Notes: generated from the letters alone by a model not told the origin. Positions 41,016 through 54,042 are shown, numbered from the stretch's first letter. The stretch: DNA of 64,000 nucleotides from Diploptera punctata (GCA_030220185.1 JASPKZ010002332.1:2046001-2110000); one strand, 5' to 3'. Translations and numbers: made by a program.

Positions 41016-42160
41016 TTTTTAATAATGATGTAAACAATTATATCAAATAGGGAAGAAATTTATAGTGTAATTTTCCTACAAAACCAGTATATTTATGCAA
41101 ATTTACTTTTTTAATTTGTTTTATCATTTTCAAATCTTAAGTGATATTGATAAAAGTAATTTGCATAATTATATTAAAATAATTTTCTATCATATTTATT
41201 AAAGAAAATTATTTCTGTAATTAACTAAATTTAGCTTTTGAGATCATTCATCTTTATACTTTATACAGAAAATTATTTCTGTAATTAACTAAATTTAGCT
41301 TTTGAGATCATTCATCTTTATACTCAGACCTCCATACCGGACATAATAAAATATTGAAATAACAATTTATAACTAGTAGGTATTGATATGGATAATTAAA
41401 TAAGACATCCTCTTCAAGAACCTTATTTAAACGCCCATTTTCTGGATACCACTCAATTATTATAATTATTTTCCAGAAGCAAGAAAGATATACAATATTA
41501 TATTGTTCTGATAACAAGTAACGAACCACTAGTTCAGAGAAGTCACCTTGTTGCAATGAACAAATTGCCACTTTACAAACACAGTTTCCTTTGTGTTACA
41601 AGAGTAAAAGTTTTTAAATGCTGGAAGCATTCTGTGTTGTTTAATTGTAAAAAAGGGTTGACTATTGTCCCAGTTACTGGGCTTGAGAAATGGAGTAGTT
41701 ATCGCAGCAGCCAACATACAAGAAAGAACAATAAAAACCTTTTGTGTGCAAAATATAAATTCTTTCACCCCACATACTATTTTGAATTGAGCTTTTAGTA
41801 CATCTCTTAAACTCCTAAAGATATTCATTACTCTACGTATATTTGAAATTAAAGTAATGTTATGATCATTCATATTAAAATATAATAAAAACTCTCTTTT
41901 TTTTTACTTCATTTAGTCTATTCATTTTCATTACTTATGTAGGGTTGAACAGTCTACCGACAAACTTTAACAGTTTCACAGGTTTGACCAAGTGTTTTGC
42001 ATGGACTGGGGTGACATATTACATAGCAATGTATTGTTGTGTTAGAGATGTAGCTAGTTCTTTGGAAAGTGATAAGATGGGTTATGCTAGATTACAAAGA
42101 ATATTCAACACAATATCCATTTTTATTTTTAGTTTTGTTTTGTAATTTATCCAGCCAATA
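41016..42160. other. Non-coding stretch with a 64-bp tandem duplication
   Basis: 41203-41266 and 41267-41324 are two near-identical copies of AGAAAATTATTTCTGTAATT.. (period 64). ORFs here show no family resemblance. Confidence 0.5.
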
Positions 42161-42165
42161 TAATA

Positions 42166-42370
42166 ACAACAGTAAAGTCTCATAGAGTATGATGGGCAGG
42201 ACATGTGACACGAATGAGGAATGAAAGAGGGACATGGAAACTTACTGTAGAAAACCAGAAGGAAAACCCCTAGTTGGTGGGTCATGAATGAGGTGGGAGA
42301 ATAGCATTAACCATGATCTGAGGGAAGCAGATTATACAGGAAATTATTGTTCTGAGCTTCTTCTGAAAAT
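42166..42370 (+). pseudogene. LINE-A C-terminal fragment
   Basis: Plus strand, matches the C-terminal coding region of the 60.8-kb LINE (AGTCTCATAGAGTATGATGG, GGTGGGAGAATAGCATTAAC, GATCTGAGGGAAGCAGATTA), with stops. Confidence 0.75.
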
Positions 42371-42699
42371 AAAAACTGCATCTGATCCCAATTTAAAAAA
42401 TACAAATTGATTACAGATTGCATGCATTAAGAAGCAACAAAATTTTATGGAATTTCTAAATCCAAAAAAAAAGTGACTTGGCTGTGCCTACTGATAGAAT
42501 CTTTGATACCATCAAAAAGATTTTGAAGAGTTGAAACTATATTCACACCATCAAAATACAATGAGGTCTTGAGCCAACATGGCATATATTTAGTTCTGGG
42601 CGTGAATTGCCAGATTTATGATTTGAAGTCAGTTGCTAATAAATTACTGAAGACAAAGTTTCCATTCAAAAATATTTATGATAAAACTGAAAGAGATGT

Positions 42700-43245
42700 T
42701 ATCTGAAAAGTCATCATCATCATCTTCACGGTATAGGCTCCATGGCCTGTTCTGGCTCAATACTCCATCACTTTCTTGGTCTGCCAGGATCTCTTCTCCC
42801 TTGTGGTTTGTACATCCAAGCCTGCTTTGGAAATCTGTTGTTATCCATTTGTTGCAGGTGTTCAGTCTATCACTTCTTGTAATTACCCTTGTGTAACCCT
42901 TCTCTTATAGTTTCATTCCTTATATGATCTTGTCTTGTACATCCCTTAACTGCTTGTAAAAATTTCATTTCTGTTGATTGGATATTCTTAATTTCTTTCT
43001 GTCTCAGGAACCAGTTCTCACTGTCATATAATAGAGATAGGGACTGCCATAATCTTGTACAATTTCAACTGTGTTTCCTTTCTCATTTTATTTCCAATTG
43101 TTCACCTAATTGCACCACACATAAGTTGGTATCTGGAAAGTTTTGTTTGAAGGTCTTTGTTATAATCGTAAGATACATTGTTTCCCAGATAATTAAAGTG
43201 TGATACTTGTTTAAGTAAAACATTATCTACTACAATTTATATCTG
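42700..43245 (-). pseudogene. LINE C-terminal remnant
   Basis: Minus strand, begins at a CATCATCATCATC (3' tail) and reads through a decayed version of the GRRDPGRPRK type C-terminus (42715-42830) up to a region around 43240. Same family as the fragment at 40020. Confidence 0.65.
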
Positions 43246-43249
43246 AAAA

Positions 43250-44095
43250 GTGAAGATAAAATATTTTTTTTATTATCAATCTTCTTTCTTTCTTTTTTTT
43301 TTTCAAATGCCTGTTGTAGTAATAAAAATGCAAAGAGCTGCTTTGAAATATGATGACCAGTCACTTATTATAAGGTCTACAAAAGCCATGTCAGTTTCAA
43401 AAAGGCAGAAGATGTCAAAAGCTCATCTTATTTTTTTATATCTCTTCAGAAGATGACAGCAGATATTATTGAAGATATTACAGGTGTACTCCAGAACACA
43501 ATGACAAAAGTGAAATAGAATACCTTGTTGGATAAATCATATTTAAATACCTCATATTAGAATAATTTGCCTTAAACCAATTAATTGATATTTTCTGTAA
43601 TACTTGAATTAAGACAAATTCAAAAGATTATCAAGTCAATTGTGTAAAACTGTCAATCTGTAGATGTCAAGATTTGAAAAAAAAAACTCATGCTTTTCAA
43701 ATTTATTTTTCATATAATATAAATATAAGGCAAATAGCATTATGTCATTGTACTATGTATATACAATTGAATGTGTTTCCTAAAAGTTGTACTATATTTT
43801 GATATTCATTTTGTAGAAACACTCCTAAATTATTGTTTTTGCTGTTTTTTTCTATATCATTCTTCTTTATAGACACTTTAACAACTTGTATCTTATCACA
43901 CCTAGGATCTTTAGGTATATCCCATAGACTGTGTGTTTTTTTCTGAAGAAATTATTGATTTTAATTCTAATGAAAGCATGAAATAGTGATTACAAGGAAA
44001 TTGACATATCAATCCAGAATTACCTTGATCCAACTTTTATAGGAATAAATCACTATGAGGTTTAATTTAAGATAAATTAAAATGTTTTATATCTC
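43250..44095. other. Non-coding stretch
   Basis: Contains a 68-codon plus-strand open frame (43250-43456) rich in Lys/Ser without recognisable domains. No repeat ends seen. Confidence 0.45.
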
Positions 44096-44099
44096 TCCT

Positions 44100-44530
44100 C
44101 ATAATTGATCTTCTAAGTAGATCGCGATTTCAGGTTCATGGCGAACCCTTCTTCAGTACTATTTTTCTGACTGATGTTATGTCGATCGGAAGAACCACTT
44201 CTTCTTCCCTCTATTGGTGGACCAATGAACCTCTGGATCAGGTCAGAATTTGTGGGAATTTCAAAGTTCATAAGTTTTTCTTTGTTTTTCTGAATGTGGA
44301 TTTTTTCCCAAACCGTGAGTTCCTTTTGTTTAACTATTTGTTTAATTAGACTAGCTTTTGATTCAATTAGATGTTTTTCGGACCAAGCATGAGCAGCTAC
44401 TGGTGACTTTTCCAATTCTCCATTTTTGACATTTCTAAGATGTTCTTTCACCCTTGTTTTCAAATTTCTTTTTGTTTTTCCTATATAAATTTTACCTTGA
44501 TTATTGAATAAAACAAGGAAACATTCTCAG
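44100..44530 (-). pseudogene. Penelope-like GIY-YIG C-terminal fragment
   Basis: Minus strand. Starts within the YIG motif (KIYIGKTKRNL) and continues KTRVKEHLRNVKNGELEKSP, LTVWEKIHIQKNKEKLMNFE and IQRFIGPP. Clearly related to the 19.7-kb element but from another family. 5' truncated before the GIY motif; no RT. Confidence 0.85.
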
Positions 44531-44626
44531 TCTTGTTTGTCAGCATCAGGGTTTGACCTTCTGAATATGAGTCTACTGCCTGACCCAAATACCTCAGTTG
44601 TTATTGTTAAAAGAGTTGTATATTTA

Positions 44627-44720
44627 TGACTATTTAACTCATGCCCCAAATGGGAGTCATTGACCAATCACATTTCAATGAATTTTTTTTTTACAACCTA
44701 TCACAGTCACATTTCAGCTC
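44627..44720 (+). repeat. Repeat shared with 63747-63845
   Basis: TTTAACTCATGCCCCAAATG, AGTC.ATGACCAATCACATT and TTACAACC.ATCACAGT occur in the same order and strand in both places. Class unknown. Confidence 0.7.
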
Positions 44721-45232
44721 AATAGTTATCTACTTCTGTTTATCATATTAAAGAAAGCTCCTCCTTTTTAATATTCTGAACAGGTCAGGGCATTGTTTTG
44801 CAGTGACTGACTCTCGAACAAATAATGAACAGATTCCTTCATTTGATAAGTGTGTGATCAAAATTGTGTTTTTAAATAATGATTTTACGGAGTTGTTTCC
44901 TAAAAATAATAACTTATAATGTTCATTATAATATTCAGTTTGATGTTTTTCATTTTTTTTTCAACAAGGGTGCATTCTTACAATAGTACAATCCTATTTG
45001 GCAATAAATAGTATGATCTGGTTGCAGTGGATGAGCAAAAGAAGCATAACCCAACATTTCTCATTTATTTTCAAACATCACTAGCTTTATAAAGTAATGT
45101 TAAATTCCCAATAAATGTCTTCTTAACTAAGAAGCCGCCATTTGCAAAGATAGAAGCAATGGTTTCAAAAGAATTTGGCGAGAGGGAATTACAACGTATA
45201 TAAGAGAAAAATTTGCGTCTAGATCGCAACTC

Positions 45233-45305
45233 GCCTCGGTAGCTCAGTTGGTAGAGCATTTGGCCTGGCAAGCCAAAGGTCCTGGGTTCGAGTCTCAGTC
45301 TAGGT
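45233..45305 (+). ncRNA. tRNA-like sequence (Ala-like, anticodon GGC)
   Basis: GCCTCGGTAGCTCAGTTGG; anticodon arm TTTGGCCTGGCAAGCCAAA with U33 present; T arm CCTGGGTTCGAGTCTCAG. Best anticodon loop of the family, but the acceptor stem is imperfect. Confidence 0.65.
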
Positions 45306-45518
45306 GAAAATTTTTCTCTTCAAATATAGTTTATCTTTCAGTGAGAAATGTTAAATTAATAATAAAAACATCATTAGAAGCCTTACTAGCTTCCTAATAA
45401 ATGTCTTCTTAACTAAGAAGACGCCATTTGCAAAGATAGAAGCAATGGTTTCAAAAGCATTTGGCGAGAGGGAATTACAACGTATATAAGAGAAAAATTT
45501 GCGTCTAGATCGCAATTC

Positions 45519-45591
45519 GCATCGGTAGCTCAGTTGGTAGAGCATTTGGCCCGGCAAGCCAAAGGTCCCGGGTTCGAGTCTCGGTCTAGGC
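45519..45591 (+). ncRNA. tRNA-like sequence, tandem copy
   Basis: GCATCGGTAGCTCAGTTGG with T arm CCCGGGTTCGAGTCTCGG; loop CCGGCAA. Similar to the copy 286 bp upstream. Confidence 0.62.
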
Positions 45592-45610
45592 AAAAATTTT
45601 TCTCTTGAAA

Positions 45611-46940
45611 TATAATCACCGCTTATATTAAGTATATAAATATTTTAAAATAACTATATGTAATTAATGATTTGTGAGTAAACAGCTCAATTTTATTCGT
45701 TAAATAGTCCTAACAAATGCCACTCTTGATTTCCAAATCCTCTAGGTAAATTGGAAATCACTCATGGCATTACTTATGGTAAATTAATATTTTACTTAAT
45801 AAACTTTTTAACAGCTCAGAATTTAAATCTACACAAATAAAAATGAGCCTACCAATTCTATTTAAATGCCTCAGTTTCTGGCTTGAGGTTCTTTATGTGT
45901 CACAAATCTATGCACAAGACCCATAGCTTTACAGCCCTTCTGAAGAAAATTTTTCTTAGGATTTTTATTGCCTCAAAAATCCATTAACCTTTCTTTTCAG
46001 TTTGAAGGTGGAAAACTGGTACAATTTATTGATGAGCTCAAGAAAATAACAGTAATTGCAGTAAATACTTCTTAATAAATTACTTTGATATATCATCTTA
46101 GACTGTGGAATAATTGAAATTAAGGACACTTTCAATGTCAAGGGATTTGTTATATTTGTATATTTCACAGCTCTGACAATTAAAGAAGGCAATTTTTCAT
46201 TTTATAACAGAATTAGTTATTTAGAAGTTTTATCTGAAGTTATAATACTAAGGAAATAAAAAAAAATTAGAGATGAGTAAAAGTTTTCATTCGTTTCTTT
46301 GTGTGGACACAAATGTGCTTCGAGCATTCTTGCTACTTCTACCAGAAACTTCTGTTGAAAAGTATTCCCTTGTTTCTTTTTATGTCTCAAAATGTATTCC
46401 TGCTTAGCTTTATTTTTATTAAATCCTTTATGTTTTTCTCTCTGAAAAATGTTGCCAAGCTTTTAGCATTATGAAATTGCTAAGTAGATGATAATCAACC
46501 ATATTATCAATACATTAACAAGTAGTTTTTATTTATGTGTTTTAGGTTTTTTACAGACCAATAGGGAAATTTAAAATATATTCCAGTAAGAAGATATGAA
46601 AACTGTTTCGATGGATTTTGGTGATAGGATTATTCCTAAGGAACATTTCATGTAGGATGCAAATGATTATACTAGGAAATTAATTTTTCCCGAAAAACCA
46701 TCTCAGGCCATAGTTAATTAAGGATACAAATTTGCACTTGTGCTGGAATGTTAATTATGAGTTATAGACAGCTTGTCTGGAAAAATTAATTTCTATATCT
46801 GTTTCATAATTATAGTTGATGTTACACCGAAACCTAATCATAATGGTTTCTTGGAATAGAAGCACCCCCATTAAATTTCCAAATGTAGTTTCACTGTGGT
46901 GGACATGGGGAATGAAAGAGTGAGGAATTTATGCTTTCTC
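45611..46940. other. Non-coding stretch
   Basis: AT-rich intron sequence, nothing recognised. Confidence 0.5.
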
Positions 46941-46944
46941 CAGG

Positions 46945-47030
46945 AGGTGTGCCTAAGTAGCTCAATATTAGAATGCCAATTCATAAGCTGGAAATATTAG
47001 GTTCAGATCCTAGCTTAGGTGCAAATTTTT
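46945..47030 (+). repeat. Isolated degenerate tRNA-like module
   Basis: GCCTAAGTAGCTCAATATTAG and GGTTCAGATCCTAGC followed by GCAAATTTTTCCATTTTG. Follows the same module plan as the unit families. Confidence 0.55.
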
Positions 47031-47559
47031 CCATTTTGTTATAATAAACTGCCCCAACCTCTGAGTTACAATAACGCCATGCCAGGAGAGAATACCAGAA
47101 TGTCGAAATGACAACGTGGTGGCATTGAATAAAAAAAATATATTTAAACTGTAGGTTGTTTAGGGATATTGATCAAGTGTTTTTAAATTAGAACCATTAG
47201 TCTGTGGTTCCTTATTACTAGAGCCCTTCCTTTGATCATTTTTACAGCAAGTTATGTATATGCTGATCATATTAACTTCACTTTGAACTGGGAACACTAT
47301 GAATCAATACATTTCAAGTAGCAATGTAACAGTATCCCCAGAACTTTGTGTTTACATCTTAACCACAGTAATTCGTTGTGCTTTGTTCAGGTTGGTGAAT
47401 AGTAGATACTGTATATGGTACTTTAGTGAATTGCATAGTATATTTGATACTTAACATTTAATATGTGGTTTAATTTCATTTCCTTTGCTTTAAAATTTTT
47501 TTTTCAATGTTTTAGAAATATATTTGTATATTTATAATTTTATTATTTAACAGGTTCTA

Positions 47560-47910
47560 AATGTATACAACATTTTCCTGTGCCCAATATTAAGTTTTGT
47601 TGATTCTCTTCATTCCATCCTTCCAGTCACCATCTTGCAGTCCCCTCTCCTTCATCAAATTCATAATTCCCTCTCTCCATGTCTTCTTAGGTCTCCCTCT
47701 TCTCTTCATACAATTTGGAATCTATTCCAAACTTCTAACTGGCAATCTATCTTCATTCATCCTCTTCACGTGTCAAACCATTGTAATTGTTTATTTCCCA
47801 CAAATTGTGTAATTGTTTCATTAAATTTCATTTTGCCTCGGATAATACTTTTTCTGAACCTGTCTAATTTAGAGCATCATGCAGATCTTCTTAAAAATCC
47901 ATTTCTGTAG
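47560..47910 (-). pseudogene. LINE C-terminal remnant
   Basis: Minus strand; GGTCTCCCTCTTCTCTTCAT on plus is the inverse of a KRRGRPKK-type tail, and the surrounding 300 bp reads as a LINE C-terminus with stops. Family uncertain. Confidence 0.55.
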
Positions 47911-48013
47911 ACTGCAATTTTGACTTTATTTATAATTTTTTTAAAAATAAAATTTGTTGTAAAACTTTTTTTTTTGTTATTTTAAAACATAGAACATTGA
48001 ATTAAACCATATA

Positions 48014-48325
48014 TGAAAAGTAAACTGATCCCACTACAAGCCTCAGGAGGCCCTTGGGGTAGTAGTAGGATGTTCAAGGCCACACCTTTATGGACAGTCA
48101 GCATGAGATGTTAGCTAGGTTTTCAGCCCTGCATGATAGTCACTTTTATCCCCAGAACATATTCATTTTCATTACAGTCTGAGTCAACCTTAGGGCTATG
48201 GTATTGCCAGAAGGTTTAGGCCAGTTTAAAAATCTTAATCCCATTGGGTCTTGAACTCACGACCTTCAAAGCCTGTAGCATATTGCCTTAATCAAATACA
48301 CTGTGGCATTCCCCCACACCACACA
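48014..48325 (-). mobile_element. ACTTT-tailed SINE, oldest copy
   Basis: Minus strand with recognisable body (CCTCAGGAGGCCCTTGGGG, AAACTGGCCTAAACC) and B-box inverse, but many substitutions throughout. Confidence 0.85.
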
Positions 48326-48659
48326 TGCCCAAAGCAGTAATGTGCAGTGAATCAACAGATTACTCATGTAGCCAGGTAATCAAAATTCCTTCTTACTGTC
48401 TTTAGGTATATTTTATTTAAATACTTACAAATTTACTAATTGCACTAAGCAACAAAAAATAAACTTCTTTTTTTGTCTCAGAAAGAAAAATATGCGAATC
48501 TGATAGTATTTTTTCTCCTGAATTCAAATATGATATCGGTTTTTCTCTATCACGCAAGGTTTCGGAGAGACAGGCATTTATAATTTTAAACATTTAAATA
48601 TTTTCTACATTCGTAACTACACAATTTTCGAACATTCGGACTCACCTAGAAAGTAAGAA

Positions 48660-48790
48660 ATGACGATTTTCTGCTATATTTCGCCTGTGGAGCATCCCTC
48701 TTGATGGTCCAACAATAATCGGCCAGCATATTAGGATTCCATTTGCCTTGATATCTCTTTTCCATAGCTGAAACCATTTGAGGTTGCTCA
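48660..48790 (-). pseudogene. Transposon-type C-terminal coding scrap (KRYQGKW)
   Basis: On minus: MEKRYQGKWNPNMLADYCWT then KRDAP...KYSRKS. The same peptide block occurs at 59714. I have the impression of a widespread insect transposon-associated C-terminus but cannot name the family. Confidence 0.55.
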
Positions 48791-48799
48791 TTTGGTTTT

Positions 48800-49329
48800 A
48801 TTTTACAATGGAAAAATGGACGAAAAAATGTTTATTAAAAAATAATTATTTAAATCCATTAATTGAAATGGAAATAGAAAAAACTGTGGGCGATGGAGAA
48901 ATACTGAATACATATTTGAAAACACGATAAAAAACTGCATTAAGTACAACTATTGGTACTCATGAGACAAAAATCATGTTGACCAGTGTTATTAATATAT
49001 GAAAGTATGGTACCAATGCCAATGTTACACAATTTATCTACTACTGTAACAATCAGTGACACTTTAGTTCATAGTTACTAGGCAACAAAACCTATGCCTT
49101 ATATACTAACAAATCACAAAACACATTATCAAAACATAAAATACAGGTTCAACAAAATGTAAAATACACTTTAATATTGTAAAATGTATTTTACATAAAT
49201 AAACTTTCCTTGGCTTTTCTGGAAGTATAGCCTATTAATAGTTCATAGTTGCATCTTGAAATGCTTATAAAATTTTTCCTGATGAACTGTGGAAATCGCC
49301 TTTTCTACTCATTTTTACACGCTTTATAT
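48800..49329. other. Non-coding stretch
   Basis: AT-rich; no recognised element. Confidence 0.5.
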
Positions 49330-50416
49330 TAGCTTGACCTGTATCTATCTATGTAACTGAATCTTTTAACGCGGTTTTCACCCATTTAAAATCATTGGAT
49401 CGACTTGAAACTTTGTATACTTGTAAAAGACCCGTGACAATACAATAATTTCATATTTTGTTTTTAAAATCATGGCCAGAATCATCAGAAAAAAAAAGTT
49501 TGTATCTATGTAACGGAATTTTTGAACACGATTTTCACCCACTTAGAAACGTTGGATCGACTTGAAACTTTGTATACTTGTAAAGGACTCGTGACAATAC
49601 AACAATTTCAGATTTGTTTCTAAAATCCTGGCCAGAATCGTCAGAAAATAAAAAAAAAGTGTTTTTGTATCTACGAGTATGTAACGTAATCTTTGAACAC
49701 GATTTTCGCCCACTTAGAAACATTAGATCGACTTGAAACTTTGTGTACTTGTAAAGGACCCGTGACAATACAATAATTTCATATTTTGTTTCTAAAATCC
49801 TGGCCAGAATCATCAGAAAATAAAAAAAATGAAAACTGGTATAATAGGTTGCGGACTTGTCGACTTTTTAGTCAATCCATAGGTCGCTGGTTCAAATCCG
49901 GCCGGGAGTTTTTTTTTAGAAGAGTATTACTTTTAGCTTATACTACAATAGTATCGAATTTAAAGATATTTACATTTTTATCTTATTCTGTAAAATATTA
50001 AAACTAAAAAATAAATAATAGTTTTAAAAAACTAAAACAACACGCTTTATTAGAAAACCTAACTAAAAAAAAAGAAAAATAATTTTAATGCTGTAAATAT
50101 CCCGTGATATGCCCATGGTAAAACACGGGTTGAAATTATAATGTAATAAATAAAAAAAAAACACGCTTGGGATAAATAATTTTACCATCAAAAGCGTGGG
50201 GTGCTTTTTATGATTATTACATTTTCTTCTTAGAGACTTTACTTTTACCTATATATGTTTATTATCAAATATATTAATTTATAAAGAGCACCCTACGCTT
50301 TTGATGGTAAAATTATTTATCCCAAGCGTGTTGGAAATTAAAATTATTTTTTCATTTTTTTTTAGTTCGGTTTTCTAATAAAGCGTGTTGTTTTAGTTTT
50401 TTAAACCTATTATTTA
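49330..50416 (+). mobile_element. Composite fold-back element, copy 2 (inverted)
   Basis: Mirror order of copy 1: three tandem units of about 165 bp (49340-49825; TTGGATCGACTTGAAAC, GGCCAGAATCATCAG), a truncated tRNA-like part (49855-49910), a spacer, then the palindrome 50007-50416 (left arm interrupted by an extra ~90 bp). Lacks the LINE patch of copy 1. Confidence 0.75.
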
Positions 50417-50419
50417 TTA

Positions 50420-51250
50420 CTTTAAATTCACATATGAAACTAGCACCTAAAGTTGAATAATAACAATGTTTGTTGATTGATCGTGTTTTTTTTTTCTCCG
50501 AAGCCCACATTACTCTTGCTCTAAACATATTGTTTCTGCAATAAATAGATTGCATTATATATACAACATATACTAAAACACTCTGAACGTAGATAAAATA
50601 TTGAAGGTAACATGTTACAAAATTAGGTTTAGTAACTCGCTCTTCTTGGAACACCCCCTTTGATCGTGTTCTAACTTGAGCATCTCGTTACTAAACCTCT
50701 GCTTTTGTAACTATTCGTCTAAATAACTGTTAAAATACATGTTGCTGAAAATTGCAATTACTGTCTAATGTAAAATACTGCTTTTTAAAGATTATTAAAA
50801 TAGTCAATCCAAATGTCTAGATCCATGGTTCGTAAGTTCATTTTAAAGTACCAACCAAATGGTAGAAGATTGTAGGGATGGCCTATCCCTATAAGAAGTG
50901 ATGGATGGAAACATTTTTGAAGACTGTAATAGTCCTCTTAGGACTACGTCATGAAAGAAGGATGATGACAAAAATTGTCATACTGTCACAAGAGTCTATT
51001 ATTTTCAGAAATACTTCAAATCCATTTCACATACTTTTTCTGTTTATAAATAAAAATGGTAATAATATTATTTTGTTGTTGTGTTAAATTTGCCAATGCA
51101 GGCATTGATCTTCCTTTAGATGTATCTTTTTTTTTCTTTTCTTACAAGGAAACTTTCAACCATTACTTGCCAAAGCCTACCTTGAAATTTCTCTCAGAGA
51201 ACAGTTGTGATGTATCAAGACCAAGTCTACAAAAATATTTGTCATTTTTA
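50420..51250. other. Non-coding stretch
   Basis: No gene or repeat end recognised. Confidence 0.5.
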
Positions 51251-51254
51251 ACAA

Positions 51255-51569
51255 TCCATCCATCCATAGTAATTCTGCCCGAGGGCAAGTCTTTCACTGC
51301 AATCATAGCATTTTCATGCTATGCTTTGCAGCTTTACTAGGGAATTATAGGTGTGGTAGCTTCCCGTTGCTTTCCACACCGGTGAAGGATGATGATGATG
51401 TTGGCCATATGATTTGATTTCGGAGACCATTTCGGCCTTAAAGTTTTCCTGACATTTGTCTTACAGGTGAGGAAAAACCCCGATAAAAACCTCACCCAGA
51501 AAAACTGTCCCGACCGGGGATCGAACCCGGGCCCGCTGCGTGACAAGGCAGCACGCTACCTCGAGACCA
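51255..51569 (-). mobile_element. CCAT-tailed SINE, 5' truncated
   Basis: Tail CCATCCATCCATAG at left, body and B-box GGGTTCGATCCCC at right. The head stops at GAGACCA, missing the first 15 or so bases present in the copies at 14.2 and 62.6 kb. Confidence 0.9.
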
Positions 51570-51859
51570 AGGCAAAGAAATCGAAGCCAAATTCCAGCAA
51601 TGGCAACCCACTACGGGAAACTGATGGACTCTCAGCATGAGTAAAACGGAAAGCAGTAAGATGGGACTCGGCGCGGATGGCAGGTTAAGAGGGTTATCCA
51701 ATCTGCCAGATCGGGAGTTATATTATTTCCCCGATGTTAAATGAAAGATTTGACGCTGGATTTTAGTGTCTTAAAAGCGGCAGATATTTTTTTGGACATG
51801 CTCTTTGTATATCATAACTGGGAGAAATTTCAAGATAGTTTTCGGCATGCAATAGTTGA

Positions 51860-53320
51860 CAGTTTTCTTGTTAGATTATACTAGAGCATGCTATGTTTAG
51901 AGAGTGAAAAAAGCCTAGATATCAATGGATTAATAAACTGTTAGTTTATGCTGGTTATGTAGTAGTATTATTAGGCAATAGCGAGGAGATACTAAGGATC
52001 AGCACACATACTCTATTAAGTAACACTAAGAAATTGGAACTGGATGTAAATATCAATAAAACTAAATATATGGTTAAAGTAAAGTATTCCCACTACAGGC
52101 CTCAGGAGGCCCTTGGGGTAGTGGGAGGTTAAGGCTCCCACTATTTCTGGACAATCGGCACTTGATGCCAGCCGGGTTGTCAGCCCTGCGTGACGGCCGC
52201 CTTTACCCCAGAACAAGCGTCTGGTACTCATTTCCGTTAGAGGCTGAGTCGACCTCAGGGCCATGGTGCCACCAGAAGGTTTGGGTCAGTTTAAAAATCC
52301 AGACCCCACCGGGACTTGAACCCTCGACCTTCCGGCTTGTAGCGCAGTGCCTTAACCACTATGCTACGGCGTGGTTACCACATAGAAATACATTATATAA
52401 TGGAAGTACATTGTTAATGTCAAATGAGGGTAATTTTGTAGAAGTGACTTAATTCAAATACCTAGGAACAATAATTACAAACAAGAATGAGGCGCAGAAG
52501 GAAATTAAACATAGGCTCAATTCTGGAAATGCATGGTATTATGCATTACAGGGACTCTTGTCATCCTAACTTCTCTAAATAGAATATTAAACTGAAAATA
52601 TATAAAAATGTTATCGATGCGAAACAAGGATTCTTACTTTAAGGGAGAAGTTTCTTCTTGTTGGGAAGTTTGCCATAATGTAATCCTCTTTTCGTTATTG
52701 TAAGACGTGACTGCCTTCAAGAATACCTCTTAAGAATGAAACTGACAATGAAGAGATGTTGTCCACTCTGTGATAACTACAATATGATTCTAAGCATGGA
52801 ACACCTCAGTTGCAGAAAACTAGATGATGATAAACAGAAAACTTGAAGCTGATTGGGAAGCTAGGGAAAAAATGACATGGGTCAACAATCCCGGAATCCA
52901 TTACCAACAACAACTTTAAGTGGGGAGAAAATATTATGAATATTTGAGAATAAAGTTCTTGGGAAATTTTTTGGACCTAGGAGAGATGGATGAACAGACA
53001 GGTGAATGGAAAGGACTACATGACAGTGAGCTACATGCTATTTATGATAATCCAGATATGATAAGAACAGTAGACGGTGTTGGGCAGGATATGTAGCACA
53101 AATGGGAATGAAAGAAGGGCATGGAAACTGCTTGTAGAAGAAAACCAGAGAAAAAGCAGTTAGTAGGAAGGCCAAGAATAAGGTGGGAGAATAACAATAA
53201 CCATGATTTGAGGGAAGTTGATTATACAGGGGATGATTGGAAAACATTATTTCAGGATAGAGTTGTAAAGAGAGCTTGTATTCATACCATGAACCTTCGG
53301 ATTTAGTAGTGCCAATGTGT
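51860..53320 (+). pseudogene. LINE-A RT to 3' end, with nested SINE
   Basis: Plus strand: NKLLVYAGY replaces the YADD active-site box; then NINKTKYM, interrupted by the SINE 52077-52371. It resumes with EFKYLGTIIT-like sequence (52450-52490) and ends with the RPRIRWENNNNHDLREVDYT region (53165-53225). Multiple frameshifts and stops. Confidence 0.82.
52077..52371 (-). mobile_element. ACTTT-tailed SINE nested in LINE-A
   Basis: Minus-strand full copy (A-box inverse CCTTAACCACTATGCTACGG, B-box inverse GGGACTTGAACCC). Target duplication TGGTTA at 52071-52076 and 52372-52377. Confidence 0.9.
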
Positions 53321-53339
53321 TAGCTAGAATATTCTTTGG

Positions 53340-54040
53340 GAAAACATTTTTTGTAATAAATTGACTATAATATCATCAGAAATGTTCAGAACTTTTTTTA
53401 CACTTATATATTACACACATAGAATGTAGAAAGACAATGAAACATTAACGCATCACATAATCACAGCCATTAGGCCTACTGGCAAATGAATGCTTTGGTG
53501 TACATGCATAAGGCTTACGTATTGATTCTTCTCAAGTTTTCTGTCATGACACCCATCATTTCCCATAGTGCATTTTTTTGTTGTTGTGATGGCTCACTTG
53601 ATAACAAATTCTTGTTCTTTTTTGGCCTTGAATAGGCAAAAGTGGCTTACTAGTCAATTCATTCATAGACTAAAACTTAGCACTAGACTCTAAACCAACA
53701 AAGTTATCCACTTCAGGTCCATTGTCGTCTCTATGTAATACAGCCATGTTACTAAATTTTACAAATTTTAATTAATTTTACAATTTTTTATAATAATTGT
53801 TAAAATGTCATTTAGTTCATTCTGACATTATTTTCAGGATATAGTTGTTCAGTAACAAAATCATTCAGACCCCTGGGGAAAAAATAGAGCATTCACATTC
53901 TGTAATGTTGAGGTCATAAAGAAATAAGGTAAAACACCCCTTTCACCCATATGGGGGATGAGAGGGAGTGACATCTAAAAGTAATCGAAAATAACATATT
54001 ATAAATTGATTTTATTAAACACAATGTGTACATTTAGAGT
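53340..54040. other. Non-coding stretch
   Basis: Nothing recognised. Confidence 0.5.
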
Positions 54041-54042
54041 TT

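Larger units (their letters stand above)
45065..45610 (+). repeat. Second tandem array of tRNA-like units
   Basis: Two tandem units of about 286 bp on plus (tRNA-like parts 45233-45305 and 45519-45591), with the body AAGAAGCCGCCATTTGCAAA and GGAATTACAACGTATATAAG between. Same family as 9119-9700. Confidence 0.87.

Noticed and set aside
43250..43456. Lys/Ser-rich 68-codon frame as a host exon
   Set aside because: No convincing splice sites in phase with the host gene and on the opposite strand; no recognised domain.
9126..45591. Genuine tRNA genes
   Set aside because: Pol III boxes and cloverleaf arms are visible, but acceptor stems are imperfect, U33 is missing in most copies, and all sit inside repeated units, so I call them tRNA-like.
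49340..49825. CRISPR-like regular repeats
   Set aside because: Direct tandem repeats of about 165 bp without spacers, in a eukaryotic intron.
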